From Reichenbachiella sp. (GTDB taxonomy: Bacteria; Bacteroidota; Bacteroidia; Cytophagales; Cyclobacteriaceae), in NCBI RefSeq assembly GCF_033344935.1, contig NZ_JAWPMM010000001.1:2466001-2530000 (forward strand): a stretch of 64,000 nucleotides of DNA, read 5' to 3'. The notes below the pieces were generated by a model. The model was given only the letters and a program-made list of their open reading frames with translations, did not search any database and was not told the origin of the DNA. The position numbers were made by a program, and so were the translations under genes. Shown one piece after another: positions 1-9,249 of this stretch; positions within the stretch are counted from its first letter, which is position 1; every line of letters begins with the position of its first letter.

Positions 1-2515
1 TTCTTTTGTTCGACTTGCCGTCAATCAAATCGAACATCAACCCGAACTTTCTGTCGTCTCTCCCAGATTTATAGTCCAGGACTCTTACTGTTTCGCCATA
101 TTCGTCGATCCTGTCAATGACACCCTTGAGGCCAACCTTCACACTTCCATCGATGGTTTCTATAGGGAAGTCTACAAAGTAATCCGTGGCTTCTAGTCCT
201 AGAATAGTAAAAGGTGAATGAGATTCATCAAAAACCAAAATACGTTGCATATAAGATTTGATGACCTCATAGGCTATTAATTGACGTCCGGTTTGTACAC
301 GTTCTTCAGAAAGTTTTTGATCTTTGAAGGACTGTCGAATGGCTTGATCTAATTCAGTTTTAGAATGCTTGATATCTTCTGCCGTCCAATGCTTTTTGTT
401 TTCATACAGGTGCTCCATGGCGCCATGTAAGAGGTTGCCAAACAACGAGGGATCCATGTCTTCCAATAACTCATCGGGTTCCTTGATTTTTTCGATGTGC
501 TGAAAGTAGAACTTAAGCTTGCAGTCTATATAAGTATTCAGAGCTGAAGGAGATAACCTTTTGATTGGCTCAGACTCAGTACTTAGAAATTCACCTAACT
601 TATTCAGTACCTCTCCTTGTTTTTGAATAGTGATTTCTGGCGACGATTCGGCCACAATTGGGTTCACTAGAGCCGAGGTATTAAAGGCAAGGTTAGACTC
701 AAACTGTAACTGCCGCACATATCGACTTAGTTCACCATTATGATTGAATTCAGATATGTTGTTGTACGAGATCCAAAGGTTTTCTGCACTATGCAACAAA
801 CGATAAAACAAATAAGACTGCATAGCATCTTGATGTTCGACCGTAGGGAGATCAAATGCTTTTCGAATATTGTAGGGAATGAAAGAGGTGTTTGAGCTGT
901 CTTTGGGCCACTTTCCTTCATTCATTCCTATAATTAGAACATGCTTGAAAGAAAGATTTCTGGTTTCTAAAATCCCCATCATCTGTATGCCTTGTTTGTG
1001 GTCTCCAGATAGCGGCAACTTAAGGGTATTTCCTAATTTTAGAAAGAGCCTGTTAAATGAGGTAAAGCTGAGTGCTACGCCATGCTGTTTTAGGGCAGAG
1101 TCGATCCTTTTCAGCGTGCTATGAATCAACACTGCTACAGAACGGTCTATGTCAGTGAGATTATTGAATTCCAATTCGCTGAAGAATGCAATGAATTGAG
1201 TGAGGAGCTCTTGTGTAGTCTCAACTGATTTTAGAATTGTACCGAGCTCTGGGAATTCTTCTATAACGTATTCAACCGATGGATATACGTTATTGTTTTT
1301 AATACCAATCGAATCAAACTTGTTGATTCGTTCTTGAGTAATGTTAAGCAGGTCATTGTATTCAAGGATGTTCAGCACTTCTTTATGCAATATTTTTTTT
1401 AAACCATTGGACTGATACTTGTCATAGAGTGAAATGGCTTTTGAGATGAAAAGATAGATTCTGGATTGGGCAATTGGCCATCCCATTGTCACGTTTGCTT
1501 TTTCAATTTGCTCGGGTAGGGCATGCAATACATTCTGAAGTAATGATTCATCCGTAAGAATGACAAGTAATTCTGATTGCTCAGCACTTGAAAGAGACAA
1601 CTTCTCAATTTTTTGAGCAGCGGCTTTAATTTGCCCCATTCCAAAAGGAGCTGACAGAACGTCAATAGATAGACTGGCCTCATTGATCGTTTGTTTTAGA
1701 TCCCTTGTGATACTTGCTTTGAAATGCTCATCAGCTGCATATTCCCTAAAAAAAGTGCCTGACTCCTGATTGTTATCATTGAAGTAATACTCATCCACAT
1801 CCCAAAAGATGTCCGCTGTACCAAATTCTAAATAAGACTTGATGATCTTTTCTTCAGCTCTGGTCAAGGCATTGAATCCGGCAAACCAAATAGTTGTTTC
1901 TTCGGAAGAAACTTGATCCGCATATTCGCGAAACATTCTTCCTTTATAGATCAATCCACTTTCGTCTAAAAGCGCATTGAATCGAGCGTATAATTCAGCA
2001 AGAATCGACCAGGTGGATATAAACTCAGTTTGTTTTTTATTGGGAGTAGGAAGGAAGCCCTTCCAAAATCCTTGAATGATCTGTTGATCCTTTTCAGATA
2101 AATGTTGGAAAGCTTCGTCGAGCTCTTTTTGTGATTTTATGACTCTAAAAATGTGATCAACATCTACCAGATAGTTATCGATGTCATTATAATCTTTGAG
2201 GATCATCTCACCCCATGGAAAAAAGACATCAAAATCCTCCGGTTGTTTTACGATCTCTTTGTAAGCTTTATACAAGAGAAAAATCATCTGAAGGTCATCC
2301 GCAAAATTCTTGTTTTGTTTTTGCTCTACAAATTCCTCGAAGCTTAGGATGACGGGCGACCAAATCGGGCGATCATATAATTGTGCCAGATAATCAGCAA
2401 AATATACACCAGCTCTTTTGTTGGGGAAGATGATGGTGAGCTGATCACATTGGTTGCCAAATTGATCCTGACACTTTTGTGCAAGAGATTGTAGAAAATT
2501 GTTGTGAGTTGCCAA
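1..2515 (-). CDS. AddB/RexB-like PD-(D/E)XK nuclease family protein, 3'-truncated by the window edge
   Basis: I translated an uninterrupted minus-strand frame of about 838 codons that runs off the left edge. Near the N-terminus it reads TIIFPNKRAG, typical of the large Bacteroidota proteins related to the AddB/RexB subunit of double-strand-break repair helicase-nucleases. Around residue 343 it has VTMGWPIAQS. The C-terminal half contains SPSALNTYIDCKLKFYF, then GNLLHGAMEHLY and the RecB-type nuclease motif LDYKSG near residue 814. The likely role is DNA end resection with a UvrD/AddA-like helicase. The only plausible start after the upstream stop is TTG at 2515, so the start is tentative. The last part of the nuclease domain lies outside the window. 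Confidence 0.85.
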   Translation of the reverse strand, partial: MATHNNFLQSLAQKCQDQFGNQCDQLTIIFPNKRAGVYFADYLAQLYDRPIWSPVILSFEEFVEQKQNKNFADDLQMIFLLYKAYKEIVKQPEDFDVFFPWGEMILKDYNDIDNYLVDVDHIFRVIKSQKELDEAFQHLSEKDQQIIQGFWKGFLPTPNKKQTEFISTWSILAELYARFNALLDESGLIYKGRMFREYADQVSSEETTIWFAGFNALTRAEEKIIKSYLEFGTADIFWDVDEYYFNDNNQESGTFFREYAADEHFKASITRDLKQTINEASLSIDVLSAPFGMGQIKAAAQKIEKLSLSSAEQSELLVILTDESLLQNVLHALPEQIEKANVTMGWPIAQSRIYLFISKAISLYDKYQSNGLKKILHKEVLNILEYNDLLNITQERINKFDSIGIKNNNVYPSVEYVIEEFPELGTILKSVETTQELLTQFIAFFSELEFNNLTDIDRSVAVLIHSTLKRIDSALKQHGVALSFTSFNRLFLKLGNTLKLPLSGDHKQGIQMMGILETRNLSFKHVLIIGMNEGKWPKDSSNTSFIPYNIRKAFDLPTVEHQDAMQSYLFYRLLHSAENLWISYNNISEFNHNGELSRYVRQLQFESNLAFNTSALVNPIVAESSPEITIQKQGEVLNKLGEFLSTESEPIKRLSPSALNTYIDCKLKFYFQHIEKIKEPDELLEDMDPSLFGNLLHGAMEHLYENKKHWTAEDIKHSKTELDQAIRQSFKDQKLSEERVQTGRQLIAYEVIKSYMQRILVFDESHSPFTILGLEATDYFVDFPIETIDGSVKVGLKGVIDRIDEYGETVRVLDYKSGRDDRKFGLMFDLIDGKSNKR

Positions 2516-2876
2516 GTGTGTTTCGATGATTCGTTTGGACGTAAATTAATAGTAAATTATGATCGATGTCTACTCGGATTTGAATGAAATTCAAAAAACT
2601 AGACACAAACGAATGCCTAGCTTCAACTATTTGTAATTTTTTTTTGTTTAATTAGTAATTGCAGTAAAATGCACCAAGCGACTATGGTTATAGATCATTT
2701 GTTATTTGGGAGTTTAATGATAGTCTTGCGTAATTATCCCTTGCGTATAATTATTACTCAAAATTTAATTTTTAAAACAGGGGTCTTTGCCTTTTAAGTT
2801 GATATATTTAAAAGGTTCAAAATTTCAACCAAAAGGGAATGCATAAACGAAGAGTAATTCCCATAAATCGTATCAT
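2516..2876. other. 361-bp AT-rich divergent intergenic region
   Basis: This region separates the divergent nuclease and lipoprotein genes and must hold both promoters. It is very AT-rich and I see no open frame or tRNA. The one clear structure is an inverted repeat, CCTTTTAA at 2790-2797 and TTAAAAGG at 2808-2815 with a 10-nt loop, about 60 bp before the lipoprotein start. It could fold in the 5' leader or be a protein-binding dyad. No convincing TAnnTTTG box was found. Confidence 0.5.
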
Positions 2877-3458
2877 ATGAAAAATTTTTTACAATCCGTT
2901 TTGTTTGCTTTCTCTCTTGTTTTTGTTGCTGCTTGTAGTAGTGAAGATCCTGAGCCTGCAGAGGGTTCTGGGACTTGGAAGCTGGAATCATTTGTATTAG
3001 CTGATTTTCCTGCAGGGTTTACAAGTAATGAGGATACACCTGCTCCGATTGATGGTATTACTTTTGGTGGTTTTACCTATACCAGTTACACCCTGTCTTT
3101 AAATGGTGATAATACTTTTGATCGAACTGTCGGTTTAGAAGGTGCCCCAAGCTTGATTGACGACGGCTTGTGGTCTATTGAAGGTGACGATTTAGTTCTT
3201 AAAAACAAAGAGGATGAGGATGAATTTACGCAAGAATTCTCTATTAATATTAAGGAAGAAAAAAGGCTTTGGATTAGTCAGCCAGCAACATTTGGAGGTT
3301 GGTTTCATGATGACACAATCGCGGCTCTGAATTCTCGTTTTAATTCTAATACCGAGATAAATGATTATCTCAATAGTCTAACTGATGAAGAATATGCCAA
3401 GTACTTGAATACGCTTGAAATAGAATTAATCTACGCCTTTATCTTGGACGAGAATTAA
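2877..3458 (+). CDS. Lipocalin-like lipoprotein
   Basis: This 193-residue protein has a lipoprotein signal peptide ending in VAAC (Cys about residue 20) followed by an acidic SSEDPEP tether, typical of Bacteroidota surface or periplasmic lipoproteins. The mature part begins GTWKLESFVL and has the pattern of a small beta-barrel lipocalin-like domain (G-x-W start, then D-N-T-F-D strands and a second G-L-W). It lies 38 bp upstream of the susC-like gene on the same strand, so it is probably the first gene of the uptake operon. The ligand is unknown and the fold assignment rests on pattern only. Confidence 0.75.
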   Translation: MKNFLQSVLFAFSLVFVAACSSEDPEPAEGSGTWKLESFVLADFPAGFTSNEDTPAPIDGITFGGFTYTSYTLSLNGDNTFDRTVGLEGAPSLIDDGLWSIEGDDLVLKNKEDEDEFTQEFSINIKEEKRLWISQPATFGGWFHDDTIAALNSRFNSNTEINDYLNSLTDEEYAKYLNTLEIELIYAFILDEN

Positions 3459-3496
3459 AAAAATAAATACTTAATTCTTATAAATGTTTTCGATTG

Positions 3497-6400
3497 ATGG
3501 CTAGAAGGGGCTTAGGATTTTTATTGTTTTTTGTGTTGTCCTTTTGTTCGAACAAATCTCTGTTTGCTCAAACAACAAGCATATCCGGAAAAGTAGTTGA
3601 CCCAAGCGGAGAACCTATGGTTGGCGTTTCAGTAGTTATTGAGAATACTACTAATGGCTCCATTACAGATTTGGATGGTAATTTTTCTCTTACAGCGACC
3701 AAAGGAGAGGTGTTGGTGGTTCGTATGCTTGGGATGAAAGAGCAAAAAATAAAAATCGGTAGTGCCAATCAAAAATTCCAAATCAAACTTGAAGAAGAGT
3801 CTGTTGCACTTCAGGAAGTAGTGGTGAATGGATTCCAAGAAGTAGACCGAAAGCTGTTTACTGGAGCTTCTGAGAGCTTGAAGATGGATGATATCAAAGT
3901 GGATGGTATTGTGGACGTCAGCCGTGTCCTGGAAGGACGAGTAGCAGGAGTAAATGTAGATAATGTATCAGGCACCTTTGGATCATCGCCTAAAATTAGA
4001 ATCAGAGGAAACGCCTCTATCAATGGTAATAACCAGCCACTTTTTGTGGTCGATGGAGTGATCTTAGAGGATTTGTCTAATGTCAATACTGACGATTTTA
4101 TTTCTGGAAATGCTAACACCCTAATCAGCTCATCGATTGCCAACATCAACCCCGATGATATTGAATCTTTTCAAATATTGAAGGATGCTTCTGCTACAGC
4201 CATCTACGGAGCGCGTGCGGCTAATGGTGTTATTGTAATTACAACTAAACGTGGTAAAAGCGGTGCATTGAGAGTGAATTATTCCGGAAACTATTCCGTA
4301 AAAATTCGCCCAACTTACAATCAATTCAGTCTATTGAATTCTGCAGAGGAGATGTCAGTGTATAGAGAAATGACCCAAAAGGGACTAATTGACATCACGA
4401 CATCTGTGAGGGCGCAGAACTATGGAGCTATGGGCAAGATGTATACAAAAATTGCTCAGCATGAAATACCCTGGGGCGCTGGAGGCGGGCTGAATGAACA
4501 ATTTCTCAATCAGTATGAAAACGCCAATACGGATTGGTTTGATGTTCTCTTTAGGGACTACGGATTGCAACAACAGCATTCATTGAGTTTTACTTCTGGT
4601 ACGGACAAGTCTAATAGTTATTACTCAATTAGTTATTTAAACGATGCAGGGCAGACTATTGCCGACAAAGTGCAAAGACTAACAGCAAGCTCAAGAAACA
4701 CCTATTTTTTGTCTGACATATTCACTTTTGGATTAAAACTATCTGCTAGTTACCGGGACCAAACCGTGCCAGGAACAAGGAATAGAGAGTTTGACCCGAT
4801 TACTGGAAGGTACAGCAGGAGCTTTGACATTAACCCGTTGAGTTATGCACTTAATACGAGTCGTTCCATTCGCCCGTATGATGAAAATGGAGAATTAGAA
4901 TACTTCAGAAGAAATTATGCTGATTTCAATATTTTGGAAGAGCTCAATTATAATTTTATAGACATCACAGTAGCTGATGTTTCTACTCAAACTGATTTTG
5001 AACTTAATCCAACTAAAAACATTTCCCTCAAAGGTGTCATGCAATTAAGGTATGCATCTACTCAGCGCGATCATACCGTCCATGAGAAGTCCAATCAGTC
5101 CGAAGCCTATAGAGCTAACGAGACACAATTTATTCAGGACGCCAATAACTTGCTATATAGAGATCCTGATAATCCTGGCTTGAACCCAGTTGTGGTGTTG
5201 CCTATCGGTGGTTTTAATTATTTGGATAAAAGTGATATGCTGAATTTCTTCAGTCGAGTCAGTGCTGAGTGGTCTAAGACATACAATGAAATTCATCAAA
5301 TCAATGTATTGGGGGGGCAGGAAATTAGGTTTACCAATAGAAGCGAAAAGAGCACTACTGGATTAGGAGTAGTTTATGAGAGTGGAGGCATTGCGGTAAC
5401 CGACCCAAATATTGTAGAGTTCTTCAATTCTCAAAATATTGATATTTATTCTCAGAATCAGTTGAGAGATCGTTTCATTGGTTTGTTCTTAAATGGCGGA
5501 TATGCCTATAAAGGAAAGTATATAGCCAATTTCACGGTGAGGTATGATGGCTCTAATCAATTGGGAGAAAGTAAAAGTGCCAGATACTTACCTACCTGGA
5601 ATGTGAGTGGTGCTTGGAATATTCATAGCGAAAATTTCATGTCTAATTTGTCTGTAATCAACCAATTGAAATTGAGAGGTACTTATGGTATCTCAGGAAA
5701 CCTTCCACCAAACGCAAGTGCCTTGCTGAATTTGCAGGCTGATGTAACGGTTAGGCCTACTGATCAAGAACCCTACCTTTATATCCAAGATCTAACTAAC
5801 TCGGAGCTGACTTGGGAAAAATTGAAAGAATTAAATATAGGAGTTGATATTGGACTGATGAATAGTAGAATAAACACCTCTATTGATTGGTATAGTCGTC
5901 AGTCATTTGATTTGATAGGGCAGGTATTGACTAGTGGAGTGGGAGGTCAAAGCGTGAAAACAGGAAACTTTGCAGACATGGAATCTCATGGATTTGAATT
6001 TACCTTGAATACAGTGAATTTGACACGTGGCGATTTTTCATGGACCACAAATTTTAATATTGGCTATACAAAAGACAAGATCACACGTTTGGATTTTGGA
6101 CCAAGGATCGTAGATGCTTTAGGGCAAAATGGAGCGGCAGTATTAGGTGGGCCAAGAAGAGGGTTGTTCTCTTCTAAGTTTGCCGGTCTTAATAGTTCTG
6201 GTTATCCTACCTTTTACGATGAGAATGGAGAAGTGGTGTTGCAATACGATTTGCAGAGTAGGGACAACTTAACCACCACTTTAAAGTATGAAGGCTCCAC
6301 GGAACCTAGAGGAGGAGCAGGTTTGACAAATACGTTTACCTGGAAAGGCTTGTCTTTGAGTGTATTGCTTTCTTGCAAGTTCGATTATAAGATACGCTTG

Positions 6401-6820
6401 AATGACGTGGTACAAGCAAGTTATACTGATTTTGATGCGTTGCCAGCAGAACTAGCCAATAGATGGGTAGTGCCTGGGGATGAGGATATTACCAATGTTC
6501 CAGCCATATTGCCAGTAAGAACGGTAGCTGCTGGTGGAGCCGATTTGACGAGCTATTCACTTTATAATAAAAGTGATATTAGGGTGGCCGATGGAGACTA
6601 CATACGACTTAAGACCGTGAGGATGTCATATCAACTGCCAACAACCTGGGTTAGTAGAATCGGATTGAATACAGTGAATTTGAGTGTAGAAGGGCAAAAC
6701 CTATGGTTGATCTATTCGGATGATGCGCTGAATGGCCAAGATCCTGAATTTTTCAGTTCGGGAGGGGTATCCTTACCACAACCCAGGTTAGTAACATTTT
6801 CTTTAAACATTGGAATCTAA
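3497..6820 (+). CDS. SusC/RagA-family TonB-linked outer membrane transporter
   Basis: This is a protein of about 1107 residues with a signal peptide ending SLFAQ. An N-terminal carboxypeptidase-like regulatory domain follows (ISGKVVDPSGEPMVGVSVVIE, about residues 29-100). Next comes a TonB plug (RVLEGRVAGV; then RIRGNASINGNNQPLFVVDGV; then DASATAIYGARAANGVIVITTKRG) and a long beta-barrel ending in aromatic strands. SusC proteins import oligomers across the outer membrane with TonB energy, capped by a SusD lipoprotein. I chose ATG 3497; an in-frame TTG lies just before it. It is followed by its susD partner with a 4-bp gap. No STN domain is present, so it is not an obvious FecA-type signalling transporter. 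Confidence 0.95.
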   Translation: MARRGLGFLLFFVLSFCSNKSLFAQTTSISGKVVDPSGEPMVGVSVVIENTTNGSITDLDGNFSLTATKGEVLVVRMLGMKEQKIKIGSANQKFQIKLEEESVALQEVVVNGFQEVDRKLFTGASESLKMDDIKVDGIVDVSRVLEGRVAGVNVDNVSGTFGSSPKIRIRGNASINGNNQPLFVVDGVILEDLSNVNTDDFISGNANTLISSSIANINPDDIESFQILKDASATAIYGARAANGVIVITTKRGKSGALRVNYSGNYSVKIRPTYNQFSLLNSAEEMSVYREMTQKGLIDITTSVRAQNYGAMGKMYTKIAQHEIPWGAGGGLNEQFLNQYENANTDWFDVLFRDYGLQQQHSLSFTSGTDKSNSYYSISYLNDAGQTIADKVQRLTASSRNTYFLSDIFTFGLKLSASYRDQTVPGTRNREFDPITGRYSRSFDINPLSYALNTSRSIRPYDENGELEYFRRNYADFNILEELNYNFIDITVADVSTQTDFELNPTKNISLKGVMQLRYASTQRDHTVHEKSNQSEAYRANETQFIQDANNLLYRDPDNPGLNPVVVLPIGGFNYLDKSDMLNFFSRVSAEWSKTYNEIHQINVLGGQEIRFTNRSEKSTTGLGVVYESGGIAVTDPNIVEFFNSQNIDIYSQNQLRDRFIGLFLNGGYAYKGKYIANFTVRYDGSNQLGESKSARYLPTWNVSGAWNIHSENFMSNLSVINQLKLRGTYGISGNLPPNASALLNLQADVTVRPTDQEPYLYIQDLTNSELTWEKLKELNIGVDIGLMNSRINTSIDWYSRQSFDLIGQVLTSGVGGQSVKTGNFADMESHGFEFTLNTVNLTRGDFSWTTNFNIGYTKDKITRLDFGPRIVDALGQNGAAVLGGPRRGLFSSKFAGLNSSGYPTFYDENGEVVLQYDLQSRDNLTTTLKYEGSTEPRGGAGLTNTFTWKGLSLSVLLSCKFDYKIRLNDVVQASYTDFDALPAELANRWVVPGDEDITNVPAILPVRTVAAGGADLTSYSLYNKSDIRVADGDYIRLKTVRMSYQLPTTWVSRIGLNTVNLSVEGQNLWLIYSDDALNGQDPEFFSSGGVSLPQPRLVTFSLNIGI

Positions 6821-6824
6821 TGAT

Positions 6825-8351
6825 ATGAAGAAATTGATACAGAGATTAACAGTATTTGTTGTGAATTTAATTGACTTATTAGTGGATAAGCTTAAGCAAG
6901 GGGCAGTTCTTTTACTTATTGCCTTAAGTGCCTGTAATTCTTTTTTAGAAGAAATTCCAGATAATAGAGTTTCTCTGGATGATTTAGATAAGGCGGCACA
7001 ATTAATGACTAACGCCTATTCTGATGCCAGTTATGCATTTACAGACTGGATGTCTGATGATTTCACCTATACAATCGGCACAACGCTTAGACCGTCACAT
7101 CAACAAATGTACGTGTGGGATGATCCATTTTCGGATCCTAATGAGCAGGATACTCCAGCTTTTTTCTGGTACCAAACCTATACGGCAATTGCTCATGCCA
7201 ATGAGGTGCTCAATATTATTGATGAATTGGAAATAGATGAGACTGATATACCTTATCGAGACGCGATCAAAGGAGAGGCATTATTAGCTCGGGCGTATGG
7301 TCATTTCATGTTGGTCAATTTATTTAGTGAGGACAATTGGATATTGAAAGACGGGTCAGGATTGGGTGTACCATATATTGAAACTCCAGAGACTGAATTT
7401 TTGGTTGAATATGAAAGGCCGTCTGTAAACAAGACGTATGAAGAAATAGAGGATGATCTGAAACTTGGGTTAGAATTAGTTGACGATAGCTTTTATTCAA
7501 ATAGTGGGAAATATCACTTCACCAAAAATGCCGCATTGGCTTTTGCATCTCGTTATTACTTGTTTACAGGAGACTTCATTAGGTGTCTTCAATATTCAAA
7601 TGAGTTACTAGGGAGTAATCCTGGTGCTTTTGTTAGAGATATGACTTCGGAAGAGTTTCGAGCAGCAAAATCTTCGACTACAGGGTATCCTCAGTTGTAT
7701 TCTTCTCCCGATCTACCAAGTAATCTAATGCTTATGCGTAAGATATCCTTGGTTCAACGGACTGACTTTGCCTATGGAATAGATCGAAATGATTATGGAA
7801 GTTTGTTTGCATCCAACGTGTTTGATGACGTAACTGATGAGAGAGAAAACCCCGCATGGGTCAAAGGGCAAAATACTTTGTTCCCAGTTCGTTATGAAAG
7901 TTTGTTTGAGAGAAGCAGTATAAATTCTAATGTGGGAACACCCTATCATATCGCGCTTGCATTCAGAGGAGAAGAAGTGCTTCTGAATCGTGTGGAATGC
8001 AATATCCAATTGGGAAATAATGATGAAGCTATAGCAGATTTACAGGTGTTGTCGGATAGAAGATATTCAGGGGACGATGTAGTGCTAACTATGGAGCTTT
8101 TGCGTGAATTTTATCCATCCAGCTGGACAGATTTTACCATACTGTATGAGTATTTGATTTTGGAGCGACAAAAAGAGTTTATTGCACAAGGGATGCGCTG
8201 GTTTGATCTGAAGCGTTTTCAAGTGCCTGTTCAGCATTTAGGTCCTGATGGATCTGTGATAGCTGAGTTGGAGGCGGACGACCTACGAAAGGTTTTGCAA
8301 ATACCAACATCGGCTCAAGAAGTCGGCGGCCTAGAACGTAATGAAAGGTAG
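6825..8351 (+). CDS. SusD/RagB-family substrate-binding lipoprotein
   Basis: About 508 residues with a rather long N-terminal segment before the lipobox (LIALSAC) and then the typical SusD start NSFLEEIPDNR. The alpha-helical TPR-like core is visible (GEALLARAYGHFMLVNLF near residue 150), as is the conserved C-terminal stretch LILERQKEFIAQGMRWFDLKRF. SusD proteins form the lid of the SusC barrel and capture substrate at the cell surface. The start at ATG 6825 is preferred to an in-frame TTG inside the susC stop region. The ORF overlaps the following metallohydrolase by 11 bp, which supports one transcript. Confidence 0.94.
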   Translation: MKKLIQRLTVFVVNLIDLLVDKLKQGAVLLLIALSACNSFLEEIPDNRVSLDDLDKAAQLMTNAYSDASYAFTDWMSDDFTYTIGTTLRPSHQQMYVWDDPFSDPNEQDTPAFFWYQTYTAIAHANEVLNIIDELEIDETDIPYRDAIKGEALLARAYGHFMLVNLFSEDNWILKDGSGLGVPYIETPETEFLVEYERPSVNKTYEEIEDDLKLGLELVDDSFYSNSGKYHFTKNAALAFASRYYLFTGDFIRCLQYSNELLGSNPGAFVRDMTSEEFRAAKSSTTGYPQLYSSPDLPSNLMLMRKISLVQRTDFAYGIDRNDYGSLFASNVFDDVTDERENPAWVKGQNTLFPVRYESLFERSSINSNVGTPYHIALAFRGEEVLLNRVECNIQLGNNDEAIADLQVLSDRRYSGDDVVLTMELLREFYPSSWTDFTILYEYLILERQKEFIAQGMRWFDLKRFQVPVQHLGPDGSVIAELEADDLRKVLQIPTSAQEVGGLERNER

Positions 8352-9249
8352 TATGAAAGGAATTTTTAAATACATAGAGAAGATTCAAATCGAATGGTTG
8401 GTCCAACTACGGTTTGGTTTGATTGTGCTTTTGCTTGTCTCTTGCTTGGAAGAAGATAAACTGGATACACCAGTTTCAGAGGTAGATGCTCCAGTCACGG
8501 ACTTGGACAAATACATCGATGACAACTTTGTTCAAGAGTATGGGATAGCTGTTCGCTATCGATATGATGAAAAGTTTGTTGATCCTGGACAACAAGTGGC
8601 TCCACCTAAATTGGAAGTAATCAGACCAATGTTGGATCTCATTGATGAGTATTGGATAGATGTATACGCCGATGTAGAAGGTGGTGAGGCTTATTTTAGA
8701 AGATATGTGCCAGGCGAAATCGTGTTTTTAGGTGGACTGATTTACAATGGAGATGGTACAGTTACTTTAGGAACAGCAGATGCAGGTGCTCGAATTACCT
8801 TTACTGATGTCAATTCAATCGATGTTAATGATGAAGAATGGCTTCTGAGACAGCTACATACGGTTTACCATGAATTTGCACATATCGTGCACCAAAACGA
8901 CAAACTCCCTACGGCTTTTGAAGAAATCTCAGCTTCGGGATATAGTAGTGCGGGGTCGTGGTTTAATGTGAGCGAAGAGGAGGCGTTGATAAGAGGATTT
9001 GTTTCACCTTATGGAACAAGCAGCCCAAATGAAGACTTTGCCGAAATTATTGCCTTTTATATGGCGGAGGCAGATTTTTTCGATGAGTATATCACACTCG
9101 AGGAGAATTGTGCTACTGCAGGCTGTGAGGATCGAAATTCCGGAAGGAAGTTGATTTTGGAGAAACTAAATTCCATTAAAGAACATTACTTGAAATCCAC
9201 AGGTATTGATTTGGATGATTTGAGAGCATCCGCTTTATCAAGGTTATGA
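8341..9249 (+). CDS. SusCD-associated zinc metallohydrolase lipoprotein
   Basis: A 302-residue lipoprotein (lipobox LVSC, Cys about 35) with a gluzincin-type HEFAH motif at residues 177-181 and a downstream acidic stretch NEDFAEIIAFYM that can supply the third zinc ligand. The pattern matches the family described as substrate import-associated zinc metallohydrolase lipoprotein, which is known from SusC/SusD loci. It probably trims peptides or proteins at the surface or in the periplasm for the adjacent transporter. ATG 8341 lies inside the end of susD; ATG 8353 is an alternative. It overlaps the next gene by 4 bp. Confidence 0.88.
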   Translation: MKGSMKGIFKYIEKIQIEWLVQLRFGLIVLLLVSCLEEDKLDTPVSEVDAPVTDLDKYIDDNFVQEYGIAVRYRYDEKFVDPGQQVAPPKLEVIRPMLDLIDEYWIDVYADVEGGEAYFRRYVPGEIVFLGGLIYNGDGTVTLGTADAGARITFTDVNSIDVNDEEWLLRQLHTVYHEFAHIVHQNDKLPTAFEEISASGYSSAGSWFNVSEEEALIRGFVSPYGTSSPNEDFAEIIAFYMAEADFFDEYITLEENCATAGCEDRNSGRKLILEKLNSIKEHYLKSTGIDLDDLRASALSRL